NCBI GenBank assembly: GCA_938002835.1
Contig: CALKZS010000175.1
Span: forward strand, 1-37,632
Length of the DNA stretch: 37,632 bases
Direction of reading: 5' to 3'
Source of the DNA: an uncultured Dokdonia sp.
Lineage (GTDB): Bacteria; Bacteroidota; Bacteroidia; Flavobacteriales; Flavobacteriaceae
Numbering within the stretch: the stretch's first letter is position 1; each line of letters begins with the position of its first letter. A program made the position numbers and the translations under genes. Positions 1 through 8,014 of the stretch are shown piece by piece. The notes under the pieces are model-generated. The model did no database searches, had not been told where the DNA came from, and saw only the letters and a list, made by a program, of their open reading frames with translations.

Positions 1-159
1 ATCTATTGAAGAGTCATAATCTTTAGCTTTATATAATGATTCTGCTTTTTCATAATATGTATTTGCAGCAAGCGTATCTGCAGGTTTTTGTGCTAAGATC
101 CCTGTTGGATAAATAAACAATCCCAATAAAATAAGTAATAGAATAGTCTTTTTCAGCAT
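1..159 (-). CDS. Secreted TPR-like protein, N-terminal part only (runs off the window)
   Basis: An open frame reads leftward from ATG at 159-157 and is still open at base 1, giving 53 residues. It starts MLKKTILLLILLGLFIYPTG, a typical Sec signal peptide with likely cleavage after ILAQ. The mature start, around residues 34-53, reads as a helix of the type AxxYYEKAESLYKAKDYDSSI, which matches the first helix pair of a tetratricopeptide repeat. In flavobacteria such beginnings are common in exported TPR proteins, some with a C-terminal CHAT or histidine-kinase domain. The rest lies outside the window, so the domain it carries cannot be said. No clear promoter was found upstream. Confidence 0.6.
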   Translation of the reverse strand, partial: MLKKTILLLILLGLFIYPTGILAQKPADTLAANTYYEKAESLYKAKDYDSSID

Positions 160-436
160 ATTATTTTGAATTAAAAAATAGTGTCTGATATATTGTTGTT
201 TATTATTGTATTCCTTACCCTTATTTCTTGACACTTTATAAAACTACCTGTTTTTTAACCAGCAATAGCTCTATAAAAAATCTTCAAAATATTAATAATT
301 GTGATTAACATACAATAGCTACGTCCACCGTTTTCATTAATAGATTATTAATATCAAAAATGACTTCATCTACTAATAATTACTGTCATATGTATAGTAA
401 GGCCTAATTATTTACTGAAAAATAATATGAAAGTAT
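160..436. other. AT-rich intergenic region
   Basis: This stretch lies between the start of the partial TPR gene and the terminator of the beta-glucosidase gene. It must hold the promoter of the TPR gene, but I cannot pick out a convincing -33/-7 pair. An AT-only 11-bp inverted repeat (289-299 and 344-354) is the only structure seen and may be chance. No open frame of note. Confidence 0.4.
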
Positions 437-472
437 AAAAAAAGCCTGATTACAATACAGCAATCGGGCTTT
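437..472 (-). terminator. Intrinsic terminator of the beta-glucosidase gene
   Basis: Read on the minus strand, the hairpin AAAGCCCGATT / AATCAGGCTTT (one G-T pair, 10-nt loop) is followed by a run of seven T. It begins 18 bases after the stop codon of the GH3 gene. Confidence 0.8.
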
Positions 473-490
473 AACACTTAAAAAAACGTG

Positions 491-2776
491 TTATTTCATT
501 TCAAAAGACTTCATAAGAGTAGCATCAGAATCACCACCTACAAAGATGTTATATTGTCCTGGCTCTACTTGCCATACACCTTGGTTATCATAGAAGCCTA
601 ACTCTTCTCCTGTAAGGTCAAAGGTTATTTTTTGTTTTTCTCCTGCTTTAAGCGTTACAAGTTCATATCCTTTTAATTCTCTTACTGGACGCGTCACACT
701 TGCATATGGATCTTGAATATATAATTGTGCTATTTCTTTTCCTGTAACACTGCCTGTATTTTTAAGCGTTACTGTTACCGTTGCTCCTTGCTTAGTGGGT
801 TTTACTTTAAGATCACTATAGGCGAAGCTTGTATAACTCAACCCATAACCAAAAGCATATAAAGGCTCATTACTCTCATCTCCATAGTGTGACCAAAACA
901 CCATATTATCTGCTGCTTCATCAGGTCTTCCTGTACTTTTATGATTATAATATATTGGAAGTTGCCCCACACTACGCGGAAAAGACATAGGCAGTTTACC
1001 TGAAGGATTATAATCTCCATATAATACCTCTGCAATTGCGTTTCCTGCTTGTGACCCAAGTTGCCATCCTTCTACAATAGCGGGTACATTTTCTGCTGCC
1101 CAATCTATAGCTAACGGACGACCATTATTTAAAACCAGTACAATGTTTTTATTTACTTTATAAACTTCTTCTAATAGTTCTTGTTGTACCCCAGGTAAAT
1201 CAAGCTGTGCTCTACTTCTACCTTCTCCAGACATATAACCGTGCTCTCCTAAAACCATCACGACTACATCTGCATTTTTTGCGGTTTCTATCGCTTTCGC
1301 GAAAGCGGACCTATCATCTTCATTAATCGTTAGTTCTCTCACAAAAGTGGCTGGGCCTATCACAACATCTGCTCCTTTTGCATAGGTAAGTGTGTTACCA
1401 TCATATTTTTCCATTCCTTCCTTTACAGAGATAGCCGTTCCATCATCTGAAGCAATACGCCATCCTCCAAGCGGACTACTTTTATCTGCTGCCAATGCAC
1501 CAATTAAAGCTATTTTCTGTCCACTCTTTTTTAATGGTAAAAGGTTATTTTCATTCTTAAGAAGTACGATAGACTTGCGAGCCATATCTAGTACATCTTC
1601 TTGATATTTTGGATTGTAAATCACTTCTTTCTCACGTGCTTCATCACAATACCTGTATGGATCATCAAAAAGACCTAACTCATATTTTACCGTAAGAATA
1701 CGTCTAGCTGCATCATCAATAAGTGCCTCGTCTACTTTTCCTTCTTTAACTAATCCTGCCAGTTCTGTTACATATAGGTCTGACTCCATATCCATATCAG
1801 ATCCTGCTGTCACTGCTTTAAAAGTAGCATCTTTTCCATCTTTTGCATAACCGTGTGCCTTCATTTCTAAAATAGAACCCCAATCTGACACTACAAAACC
1901 ATCAAAACCCCACTTTTCTTTTAAGATCTCACGTTGCAAGAATTTATCTCCCGTTGCTGGCACACCGTTGAGTGTATTAAAAGAGTTCATAAATGTTTTA
2001 ACTCCTGCTTCTTTTGCTGCTTTAAATGGAGGAAAAACAACATTAAACAACGTTCCTGTTCCTACATCTGATGTATTATAATCTCTTCCTGCCTCTGCAA
2101 ATCCGTATGCTGCCCAGTGTTTTGCACAAGCTGCTACAGTTAGTGGATCACTTAAATCATCTCCTTGAAAACCTTGTACTCGTGCTCTGGCGATATCACT
2201 TCCTAAAAAAGGATCTTCTCCCGCTCCTTCCATCACTCTTCCCCATCGTGCATCACGAGAGATATCTACCATAGGAGCAAATGTCCAGTTTATTCCAGAA
2301 GCCGCAGCTTCTGCCGCTCCTACTTGAGCACTTCGTTTTATCGCTTCCATATCCCAACTTGCAGCTTCTGCCAGTGGTATGGGTGATATCGTTTTATAAC
2401 CGTGTATGACATCAAAGCCTATAATGAGTGGTATGCCTAATCTACTTTTCTCTACTGCTATTTTTTGCACAGCTCTTACTTGTTCTACTCCTCTCACATT
2501 GAGCATAGAACCTACATATCCTTTACTCAAATTATCATACTTGCGCTGTGCTCCTCCTCCTTTTGGGGCTGGCCCGGTCACATCATAAAAACCATTGTAT
2601 TGGTTCATCTGACCAATTTTTTCTTCTAAGGTCATCTTTGCAAGTAATGCTTCTACTTTTCCTGGAATTTCGCTTTTAGGAGTTATTGTATTTTGCCCCA
2701 TCATTACTGTAGTAATAGCAAATGCTATAGTTACTGGTAATAAAGAAAGATAACGAGCTGTTTTTTGAGTTTGCAT
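491..2776 (-). CDS. bglX: Periplasmic beta-glucosidase, glycoside hydrolase family 3 (BglX type)
   Basis: 761 residues, the usual length for BglX-type enzymes, which remove terminal beta-linked glucose from oligosaccharides. Residues 1-27 form a signal peptide. The GH3 N-terminal barrel (about 40-370) has the K219-H220 motif (AKHWAAYG) and the nucleophile D298 in VVSDWGS. The C-terminal sandwich domain (about 400-620) holds the likely acid/base E518 in SGEGRSR. A fibronectin-III-like domain covers roughly 670-755 (KNTGSVTGKEIAQLYI). It is monocistronic: it has its own promoter and terminator and no SusCD pair beside it. Residues 491-495 (AFAKA) are encoded by a copy of the palindromic repeat, in the region joining strands of the sandwich domain. 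The family call is secure; the exact substrate is not. Confidence 0.93.
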   Translation of the reverse strand: MQTQKTARYLSLLPVTIAFAITTVMMGQNTITPKSEIPGKVEALLAKMTLEEKIGQMNQYNGFYDVTGPAPKGGGAQRKYDNLSKGYVGSMLNVRGVEQVRAVQKIAVEKSRLGIPLIIGFDVIHGYKTISPIPLAEAASWDMEAIKRSAQVGAAEAAASGINWTFAPMVDISRDARWGRVMEGAGEDPFLGSDIARARVQGFQGDDLSDPLTVAACAKHWAAYGFAEAGRDYNTSDVGTGTLFNVVFPPFKAAKEAGVKTFMNSFNTLNGVPATGDKFLQREILKEKWGFDGFVVSDWGSILEMKAHGYAKDGKDATFKAVTAGSDMDMESDLYVTELAGLVKEGKVDEALIDDAARRILTVKYELGLFDDPYRYCDEAREKEVIYNPKYQEDVLDMARKSIVLLKNENNLLPLKKSGQKIALIGALAADKSSPLGGWRIASDDGTAISVKEGMEKYDGNTLTYAKGADVVIGPATFVRELTINEDDRSAFAKAIETAKNADVVVMVLGEHGYMSGEGRSRAQLDLPGVQQELLEEVYKVNKNIVLVLNNGRPLAIDWAAENVPAIVEGWQLGSQAGNAIAEVLYGDYNPSGKLPMSFPRSVGQLPIYYNHKSTGRPDEAADNMVFWSHYGDESNEPLYAFGYGLSYTSFAYSDLKVKPTKQGATVTVTLKNTGSVTGKEIAQLYIQDPYASVTRPVRELKGYELVTLKAGEKQKITFDLTGEELGFYDNQGVWQVEPGQYNIFVGGDSDATLMKSFEMK
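1292..1307. repeat. Palindromic repeat copy 1 (inside bglX)
   Basis: Exact CGCTTTCGCGAAAGCG. Read in the bglX frame it encodes AFAKA (residues 491-495). Confidence 0.9.
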
Positions 2777-2806
2777 AATCTATTTTTATAAAAAAGTTGC
2801 TTGTTG

Positions 2807-2835
2807 CAAATTACTAGAAATAGACTAATAAACAA
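2807..2835 (-). promoter_or_regulatory. Probable promoter of bglX
   Basis: On the minus strand TTG (2835-2833) is followed after 19 bases by TAATTTG (2813-2807), one base short of the Bacteroidota -7 consensus TAnnTTTG. It lies 31 bases upstream of the ATG. Confidence 0.45.
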
Positions 2836-2973
2836 CCTCTTATTGCTTAACAATTGCTACAACGTTTTCATTATCATTGTGGTATCTATAAAATGAAATA
2901 CTTTTTATTTTTTTCAAAAAAAGTGTATCTCCATTCATTTATTTTTATAATTTTACACACACAAATAAAAATA

Positions 2974-3039
2974 ATGAAACAAGTCAACACATATACATCC
3001 CTCTGGAAGCCTCAAAAAGGTTGGATTCATATGTTGTGA
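2974..3039 (+). CDS. Possible small ORF (21 residues) ahead of a terminator
   Basis: ATG at 2974 opens a 21-residue frame containing two Trp (residues 11 and 17), ending at TGA 3037-3039. A strong terminator follows 29 bases later. A TAATTTTA element (2948-2955) lies upstream and could be a -7 box, but no -33 partner is visible. It may be a tiny protein, a leader peptide of the MFS operon, or an accidental frame inside a small RNA. I do not recognise the peptide, and coding status is unproven. Confidence 0.2.
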   Translation: MKQVNTYTSLWKPQKGWIHML

Positions 3040-3068
3040 TTATGTTTATATAAAATATAACAATACAG

Positions 3069-3097
3069 AAAAGTCCGACCATCGTGTCGGACTTTTT
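3069..3097 (+). terminator. Strong hairpin terminator upstream of the MFS operon
   Basis: AAAAGTCCGAC / GTCGGACTTTT with a 6-base loop, followed by T. There is no annotated gene before it on the plus strand, so it implies a short transcript starting in 2850-2960: either a small RNA/small ORF or an attenuated leader of the operon at 3162. Confidence 0.7.
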
Positions 3098-3161
3098 ATA
3101 TTTAAAAGAAGAACGGCACAGCAAAAGACATTAGCTACAAATTACCAAAACCAAATGCCGT

Positions 3162-4394
3162 ATGAAATCTTTATTAAACAACTACTTAAATAGTTTTACA
3201 GGTCTGTCTCCAGAAATCTGGTGGTTATCATTAATCACTTTTATAAACCGTTGTGGTGCGATGGTGATTCCCTTTTTATCTATTTATCTTAATGAAAATC
3301 TTCATTTTACCTTAAGTGATGTAGGTTGGGTGATGACTTCTTACGGTCTTGGATCTTTTTGTGGAGCTTGGTTAGGTGGTAAACTGTCAGATGTTATAGG
3401 ATATTATAAAGTAATCTTATTGAGTCTTTTCTTTACTGGGATCAATTTTATGTGGGTAATGCACGTAGATAGTTTCTGGATGATGTGCTTCTCTTTCTTT
3501 ATTCTCATAGGTATTGCCGATATGGGAAGACCTGCCTTTTTTATTGCATTAAGTGCCTATTCAAAACCAGAAAACAAAACGAGATCACTCACTTTAATAC
3601 GACTAGCTATTAATCTAGGGTTTGCAGCTGGACCAGCTATAGGTGGTTTTCTCATTGCAAAAGTGAGTTACAATGCACTGTTTTATACAGATGGGATTAC
3701 GTGCATACTAGCTGCTTTGTTAATGACACAAGTATTAAACCCTAAAAAAGTAAAAGAGCTTGATAAAGAAATAATGATCACTAACCCTAAAAAACCACTT
3801 ACAGATACACCGTATATTTTATTTTTGATAGCACTCTCATTATTTGGGATCATTTTTGTGCAATACTTCTCTACGGTTCCTATTTTTTACAAAGATGTAT
3901 ATGGACTAAGTGAAGATACTATAGGCCTTGTTCTAGCAATGAATGGAGCACTCATTGTGATATTTGAAATGCCTCTTATTGCTTGGATGGATAAAAAAGA
4001 TTTTTCTAATATCAAAAACACGATCATAGGCCTTGTGATGACTGGTGTGAGTTTCCTTCTTTTACTGTGGGAATCTTGGGTAGGTGTTATCGTTATCGGG
4101 ATGGTAATCGTGACTTTTGGTGAGATGATCTCTTTTCCGTTTAGTAATAAGTTTGCACTCAATCGTTCAAAAATTGGTAGACAAGGTGCTTATATGGGGT
4201 TGTATAGTATGTCATTTTCTGTAGCTCATATTTTTGGTCATAATAGCGGAATGCAAGTTATTGAGCATTTTGGTTTTGACAGCACTTGGTTTTTCTTATT
4301 ATTTCTCACTATAATAGCTTGGTTGCTGTTATATATTGTAAAACGTATGTTGCAAAAAGAGTTTAAAGAACCAGTATCTTTGAGTGTAAAATAA
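3162..4394 (+). CDS. Major facilitator superfamily transporter (DHA1-like)
   Basis: 410 residues with about 12 hydrophobic segments. After segment 2 the loop reads GGKLSDVIGYYKV, a good match to MFS motif A (GxLaDrxGrkxxl). Segment 5 carries an AAGPAIGGF sequence like antiporter motif C (gxxxGPxxGG), which points to a proton-coupled exporter rather than a sugar importer. The substrate cannot be told from sequence. It is the first gene of a plus-strand operon: the next start codon lies five bases after its stop. A terminator stands 65 bases upstream, so transcription either begins in that short gap or reads through. Confidence 0.85.
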   Translation: MKSLLNNYLNSFTGLSPEIWWLSLITFINRCGAMVIPFLSIYLNENLHFTLSDVGWVMTSYGLGSFCGAWLGGKLSDVIGYYKVILLSLFFTGINFMWVMHVDSFWMMCFSFFILIGIADMGRPAFFIALSAYSKPENKTRSLTLIRLAINLGFAAGPAIGGFLIAKVSYNALFYTDGITCILAALLMTQVLNPKKVKELDKEIMITNPKKPLTDTPYILFLIALSLFGIIFVQYFSTVPIFYKDVYGLSEDTIGLVLAMNGALIVIFEMPLIAWMDKKDFSNIKNTIIGLVMTGVSFLLLLWESWVGVIVIGMVIVTFGEMISFPFSNKFALNRSKIGRQGAYMGLYSMSFSVAHIFGHNSGMQVIEHFGFDSTWFFLLFLTIIAWLLLYIVKRMLQKEFKEPVSLSVK

Positions 4395-4399
4395 AAAAT

Positions 4400-5152
4400 A
4401 TGAAGTTTATTTATAGTTTACTGCTATGCCTTATTATTTGCTCTTGTGATGATAACACATCTACGGTTATCACAGAAGAAGTTGATGTGGCTCATAACGC
4501 TTTCGCGAAAGCAAAACCCATACTAGACTCTGCTCGTTATAATGTGGCATTTTTAGTAATGAACGGCACGTATAATACTGAATTGACAGCGCCTTTTGAT
4601 ATATTTCAACATACACAATATCGCAATAACATTAAAGCGATGAATGTTTTTATGGTAGCAAATACACTTGAACCTATAAGAACTTTTGAAGGAATGTATC
4701 TCTTGCCTGATTATGACTATACAAAGGAAGAATTACCTAAGATTGATATATTAGTTGTTCCGAGTGCAGAACACCATCTAGATACAGATCTGGATGATAC
4801 CGTAATGATAGATTTTGTAAAAAAAGTAGCGCAAGACGCTATTTATGTTACTTCACATTGTGATGGAGCTTTTGTACTTGCTCAAGCTGGGCTGTTAAAC
4901 GATAAAGTATCTACAACTTTTCCTAGTGATATAGGTCTAATGCGAGAGAAATTTCCTAAATTAGATATACGTGAAGATGTACTTTTTGTGCACGATAAAA
5001 AATATATTACAAGTGTGGGAGGTGCAAAAAGTTTTGAAGCTGCACTCTATCTTACAGAACATTTATATGGTGCAGAAATTGCTAGATCCCTTGCCGGTGG
5101 TCTTGTAATAGATTGGAAGATAGAGGAAGTAAAACACATTATTATAGAATAA
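4400..5152 (+). CDS. DJ-1/PfpI-family lipoprotein
   Basis: 250 residues. The N-terminus has a signal peptide and a lipobox ending at C16 (ICSC), so it should be lipid-anchored in the envelope. Residues about 46-245 form a DJ-1/PfpI (class I glutamine amidotransferase-like) domain. The nucleophile-elbow Cys is C154 in TSHCDGAFVLAQAGLL, the arrangement seen in the AraC-N/ThiJ-like branch. A lipidated, stand-alone DJ-1 domain is less common than cytosolic ones. Residues 34-38 (AFAKA), in the linker between lipobox and domain, come from a palindromic repeat copy. It is tightly coupled to the MFS gene. Whether it is a glyoxalase, a chaperone or an amidase is unknown. Confidence 0.8.
   Translation: MKFIYSLLLCLIICSCDDNTSTVITEEVDVAHNAFAKAKPILDSARYNVAFLVMNGTYNTELTAPFDIFQHTQYRNNIKAMNVFMVANTLEPIRTFEGMYLLPDYDYTKEELPKIDILVVPSAEHHLDTDLDDTVMIDFVKKVAQDAIYVTSHCDGAFVLAQAGLLNDKVSTTFPSDIGLMREKFPKLDIREDVLFVHDKKYITSVGGAKSFEAALYLTEHLYGAEIARSLAGGLVIDWKIEEVKHIIIE
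4498..4513. repeat. Palindromic repeat copy 2 (inside DJ-1 lipoprotein gene)
   Basis: Perfect 14-bp core GCTTTCGCGAAAGC (4499-4512); the outer pair is C/A instead of C/G. It encodes AFAKA in the linker after the lipobox. Confidence 0.88.
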
Positions 5153-5178
5153 TATCTATAAATGAAAGTTATTTTTAT

Positions 5179-5808
5179 ATGACAAAAAAAATCACAACTA
5201 TTATTTTTGATTTAGGTGGCGTCTTGATAGACTGGAGTCCAGAATATGTATATCTCAAGGAGTTTAGAGGAGATCGTGAGCATATGCATTGGTTTTTAAA
5301 TCACGTGTGTGCTTGGGAATGGAATTTACAACAAGATGCTGGGTACTCTCTTGCCAAAGCTACAGAAGAACGCATTGCATTATTTCCAGAATATGAAGAA
5401 CATATTCGTATGTATTATGGTCGTTGGGAAGAAATGCTAGGGTATACTCACGAGGGTACTCTTAAAATACTCAGGCAGTTAGTAGACAATCCTAAATATA
5501 GAGTACTTGCTCTCACAAACTGGAGTGGCGAGACATTTCCCATTGCTTTAGAAAAATTTCCTTGGCTTCAATGGTTTGAAGGCATATTAGTTTCTGGAGA
5601 TGAAGGAATACGTAAACCTCATAAAGAAATATACGATTTAATGCTATCTCGCTATAATATAGATGCATCACAAGCTGTATTTATAGATGATAGTTTAAAA
5701 AATGTAGAAGGTTGCGAAGTTGTAGGTATAAAAGGAATACATTTTACAGATGCAAAAACACTAGAAATACAACTGAGAAGTCTAGGAATAACTATTGAAC
5801 GTATATAA
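5179..5808 (+). CDS. HAD-superfamily phosphatase (YihX-like)
   Basis: 209 residues from ATG at 5179, 26 bases after the previous stop. The frame is open further upstream to 5113, but that would overlap the DJ-1 gene and add residues unlike HAD proteins. Motif I is FDLGGVLID near residue 11, with the second motif-I Asp replaced by Gly as in the YihX glucose-1-phosphatase group. Motif II is LTNWS, motif III is the Lys of IRKPHKEIYDL, and motif IV is FIDDSLKNVEG. These fit a subclass-I cap HAD sugar-phosphate phosphatase in the cytosol. The substrate is unknown. Confidence 0.85.
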   Translation: MTKKITTIIFDLGGVLIDWSPEYVYLKEFRGDREHMHWFLNHVCAWEWNLQQDAGYSLAKATEERIALFPEYEEHIRMYYGRWEEMLGYTHEGTLKILRQLVDNPKYRVLALTNWSGETFPIALEKFPWLQWFEGILVSGDEGIRKPHKEIYDLMLSRYNIDASQAVFIDDSLKNVEGCEVVGIKGIHFTDAKTLEIQLRSLGITIERI

Positions 5809-5818
5809 ATTAACAGTA

Positions 5819-6169
5819 ATGATCACAATATATCACAATCCTAGATGTACAAAAAGCAGGCAAGGTCTTGATAAGATTGAAGCATCTGGAAAAAAATATC
5901 AAGTACATAAATATCTAGAAGACTTTCTTTCTGTAAGTGAACTTCAAGAAATTGTACAAAAATTAAACATAAACCCTATTGACCTCGTACGTAAAAACGA
6001 AAAAATCTGGAAAGAAAATTACAAGGAAAGACAACTTTCTGATCAAGAAATTATAGAGGCGATGGTAACACACCCTAAACTTATAGAACGTCCTATCGTA
6101 ATTTCAAAAAAAAATGCCGTCATTGGCAGACCTACAGAGTTAATAATAGAATTACTGAACAAATCTTAA
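5819..6169 (+). CDS. arsC: ArsC/Spx-family thioredoxin-fold protein, probable arsenate reductase
   Basis: 116 residues from ATG at 5819; an earlier ATG at 5795 lies inside the previous gene and is less likely. The N-terminus MITIYHNPRCTKSRQGL carries the single catalytic Cys (C10) of the glutaredoxin-linked arsenate reductase fold. ERPIVISKKNAVIGRP near residues 92-107 matches the conserved Arg-Pro segment of ArsC. Proteins like this are usually annotated arsenate reductase (glutaredoxin), but there is no arsB or arsR here, so the true substrate is open. It starts 10 bases after the HAD gene stop. Confidence 0.8.
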   Translation: MITIYHNPRCTKSRQGLDKIEASGKKYQVHKYLEDFLSVSELQEIVQKLNINPIDLVRKNEKIWKENYKERQLSDQEIIEAMVTHPKLIERPIVISKKNAVIGRPTELIIELLNKS

Positions 6170-6189
6170 TCTAAAATATATCTAATATT

Positions 6190-6552
6190 ATGAAAGCTAT
6201 TTTCACACTCGCACTTATTACTCTTTTTGCTTTTACTGTGCAAGCACAACAAAAAGAAAGCCCAAAGAAAAAACAAACCAAAGAAGTACAAAAATTTTCA
6301 ACTCACGACAAAAAAATGGAGTCGCTTACAAAGGAACTTAAAATGGATGATACACAAAAAGCTAATGTTTCAAAAACAATAAAAGCTTTTGACCAGAGAA
6401 TTTCAGAAATCAATACTTCAAATCTCTCTGCTGATGAAAAAAAGAAACGACTTACAAAAATCGTAACCCAAAAAGAAAAGAATATTGAATCTTACCTCTC
6501 TAAAGAGCAGTTTAGCAGTTATAAAAAATTAAACACTACATCTAACTTATAA
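6190..6552 (+). CDS. Small secreted, highly charged helical protein (unknown function)
   Basis: 120 residues. A signal peptide ends at about AQA (residue 19). The mature part is very rich in Lys and looks all-helical: two amphipathic stretches (about 45-75 and 80-115) around LKMDDTQKANV and LSADEKKKRL, ending YLSKEQFSSYKKL. The spacing of Leu and the sequence around SKEQF are loosely like Spy/CpxP periplasmic helpers and like small flavobacterial exported proteins of the DUF4890 kind, but I cannot assign either. It is the last gene of the operon, 20 bases after arsC and followed by a terminator. Confidence 0.7.
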   Translation: MKAIFTLALITLFAFTVQAQQKESPKKKQTKEVQKFSTHDKKMESLTKELKMDDTQKANVSKTIKAFDQRISEINTSNLSADEKKKRLTKIVTQKEKNIESYLSKEQFSSYKKLNTTSNL

Positions 6553-6580
6553 TATCAATAATTCTAAATAACCAATCACG

Positions 6581-6606
6581 CCAGATCTTTATGATCTGGT
6601 TTTTTT
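6581..6606 (+). terminator. Terminator of the 3162-6552 operon
   Basis: Stem CCAGATC / GATCTGG with a 5-base loop, then seven T. It lies 28 bases after the last stop codon of the operon. Confidence 0.85.
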
Positions 6607-6687
6607 ATTGAAAATAGTAACATCCTATAACACATTTCTTCTATATAAAAACGATATATTGGCGCACTTATAGACACTCCTTTATTT

Positions 6688-7107
6688 GTGAGTATAAAAC
6701 CTTTTAGTGTGTTAGGGATAGGTGTCACTTTCTCACCTAATCTCAAAGCAAATCTTTATGAAGCTTCAAGACTTTGCTTATTTTTTAACGCAAAACTTAT
6801 CGTAATACACGTAGGTAACCATACACAAAAAAGTATGATGACTTTGAAGAAATACTCCATTACTTTAAAAATAAAAATCTTGACTATGAGATTGTATTTA
6901 CACCTGGAAATCCAGTAGATGTTATTTTTAAAACTGTAAGTACATTTACTATAGATCTATTAATTATAGAGGCTTTACAACGCGAGAAACTAGTAAATTA
7001 CTATGTAGGTTCTATTGCTATAAAAATCACTTGTAAAGCTACTTGTTCTGTACTACTTCTTATAAACCTTAACATAGAGCGGGTTACTTGCGAACATATT
7101 GTTGTAA
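6688..7107 (+). pseudogene. Universal stress protein (UspA) gene remnant, frameshifted and truncated
   Basis: From GTG 6688 the frame reads a UspA start (FSPNLKANLYEASRLCLFFN then AKLIVIHVG). Near 6830 the reading must shift frame to continue as FEEILHYFKNKNLDYEIVF, DLLIIEA and VNYYVGSIAIKITCKATCSV, ending ERVTCEHIVVNG. This is the order of one UspA domain in the two-domain Bacteroidota proteins: the Rossmann-like first strand, then GS..RKI..KA.CSVLL. The second domain is missing, and the sequence runs directly into unrelated coding remains at about 7108. One frameshift plus loss of half the gene make a functional product unlikely. Confidence 0.7.
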
Positions 7108-7501
7108 ATGGAATTTATTGCAAAAGAAACTATAAGATCTACAATGATTTCAATAGATCTTCCTTTTAATATCCCAACATTTACAGTAGATAAAGAAGGA
7201 TTATTAGAAAAATTCTATGCCATTGCTGGCAGGAAAGATATCAATTTTGAAAATCATCCAGATTTTTCTAAAAGGTTTTATCTCGTAGGAAAAAGACCTG
7301 AGTAAATCACAGCATTCTTTAATAGTGACATCATACATTTCTTTGAGAGTAATCCATTATTATCTTATAGAGTCTAGAGCTCGTCAATTATTAATTTTCA
7401 ATAAAGAGCGACTTGCCACTATACTAGAGATTACAGCACTCTTAGATTTTTCTAAAAGGTTACAAAAAGTGATTACTGAGAGTAGTATTCAATATGCTTG
7501 A
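7108..7501 (+). pseudogene. Remnant of an unrecognised gene, broken by a stop and a frameshift
   Basis: The first part (7108-7305) reads EFIAKETIRSTMISIDLPFN through PDFSKRFYLVGKRPE and stops at TAA 7303. In the same frame the next 22 codons continue as ITAFFNSDIIHFFESNP, then a shift of frame near 7350 gives LIESRARQLLIFNKERLATI and LEITALLDFSKRLQKV, ending at TGA 7499-7501. The protein-like continuation across both breaks shows that this was once a single coding sequence, probably missing its 5' part. I do not recognise the family. It ends seven bases before a palindromic repeat copy. Confidence 0.6.
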
Positions 7502-7507
7502 TAATAT

Positions 7508-7523
7508 CGCTTTCGCGAAAGCG
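7508..7523. repeat. Palindromic repeat copy 3 (intergenic)
   Basis: Exact CGCTTTCGCGAAAGCG between the pseudogene end and the 3' end of the PepSY-like gene. No T-run follows in either direction. Confidence 0.9.
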
Positions 7524-7564
7524 TAATTACCATACTTTTATAACTATTACTGAATACCGTATTA

Positions 7565-8014
7565 TCAATTAAGAATTTCTCCTTTTGTGTTAAACTCTAC
7601 ATCTTTATTTTTACCTTTTCGTTTGAATTCTACATCAAAAAAGAGCCCTTTTTCTGCACTCTCTACACGTTCTATTTCTGTAATTTTTTCGTGATCAAAA
7701 TCTTTTTTTAAAGCATCTCTTATTGCTTTAGGCAACTCCTTTTTTTTGATACTCACTTCTGTTTCTATCCATTTGCCATCTGGGCTAAAGTCTGCTCTAT
7801 GACGCACTCCATTTATTCTAAAACGAGATTCATAATTTCCATTTGAATCAATATGCCAGTCTGGATCATTCTCTTCTGGATATTTATTTTGAAATGTAAT
7901 TTTGACCGCCTCTGGAGCATACCCCTTTTTAGGGTTTTGACTCTCTGCTTTTTGATTACAACTCATCACTATGATAAGAATGAGTAGCGTTGCTATAAAC
8001 TTATTTTTTTGCAT
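7565..8014 (-). CDS. PepSY-like lipoprotein
   Basis: 149 residues. The start ATG at 8014 gives a signal peptide with lipobox VMSC (C19), so this start is well supported. The rest reads as a PepSY-like (PF11396-type) fold: ..AVKITFQNKYPEENDPDWHI, then RADFSPDGKWIETEVSI, then ELPKAIRDALKKDF, ending in a KGEIL strand. Such proteins are periplasmic or surface lipoproteins of unknown role, related in fold to beta-lactamase inhibitor-like proteins. Odd feature: the ATG is preceded directly by seven T and an 18-bp inverted repeat that looks like a terminator (see 8015-8065). No terminator was seen after its stop. Confidence 0.8.
   Translation of the reverse strand: MQKNKFIATLLILIIVMSCNQKAESQNPKKGYAPEAVKITFQNKYPEENDPDWHIDSNGNYESRFRINGVRHRADFSPDGKWIETEVSIKKKELPKAIRDALKKDFDHEKITEIERVESAEKGLFFDVEFKRKGKNKDVEFNTKGEILN

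Noticed and set aside
289-354. AT-only 11-bp inverted repeat in the first intergenic region
   Set aside because: Made of A and T only in very AT-rich DNA with a 44-base spacer, so it may be chance.
3887-4162. Minus-strand open frame inside the MFS gene and similar shadow frames elsewhere
   Set aside because: They lie wholly in a well-supported gene, in another frame, with no family resemblance.
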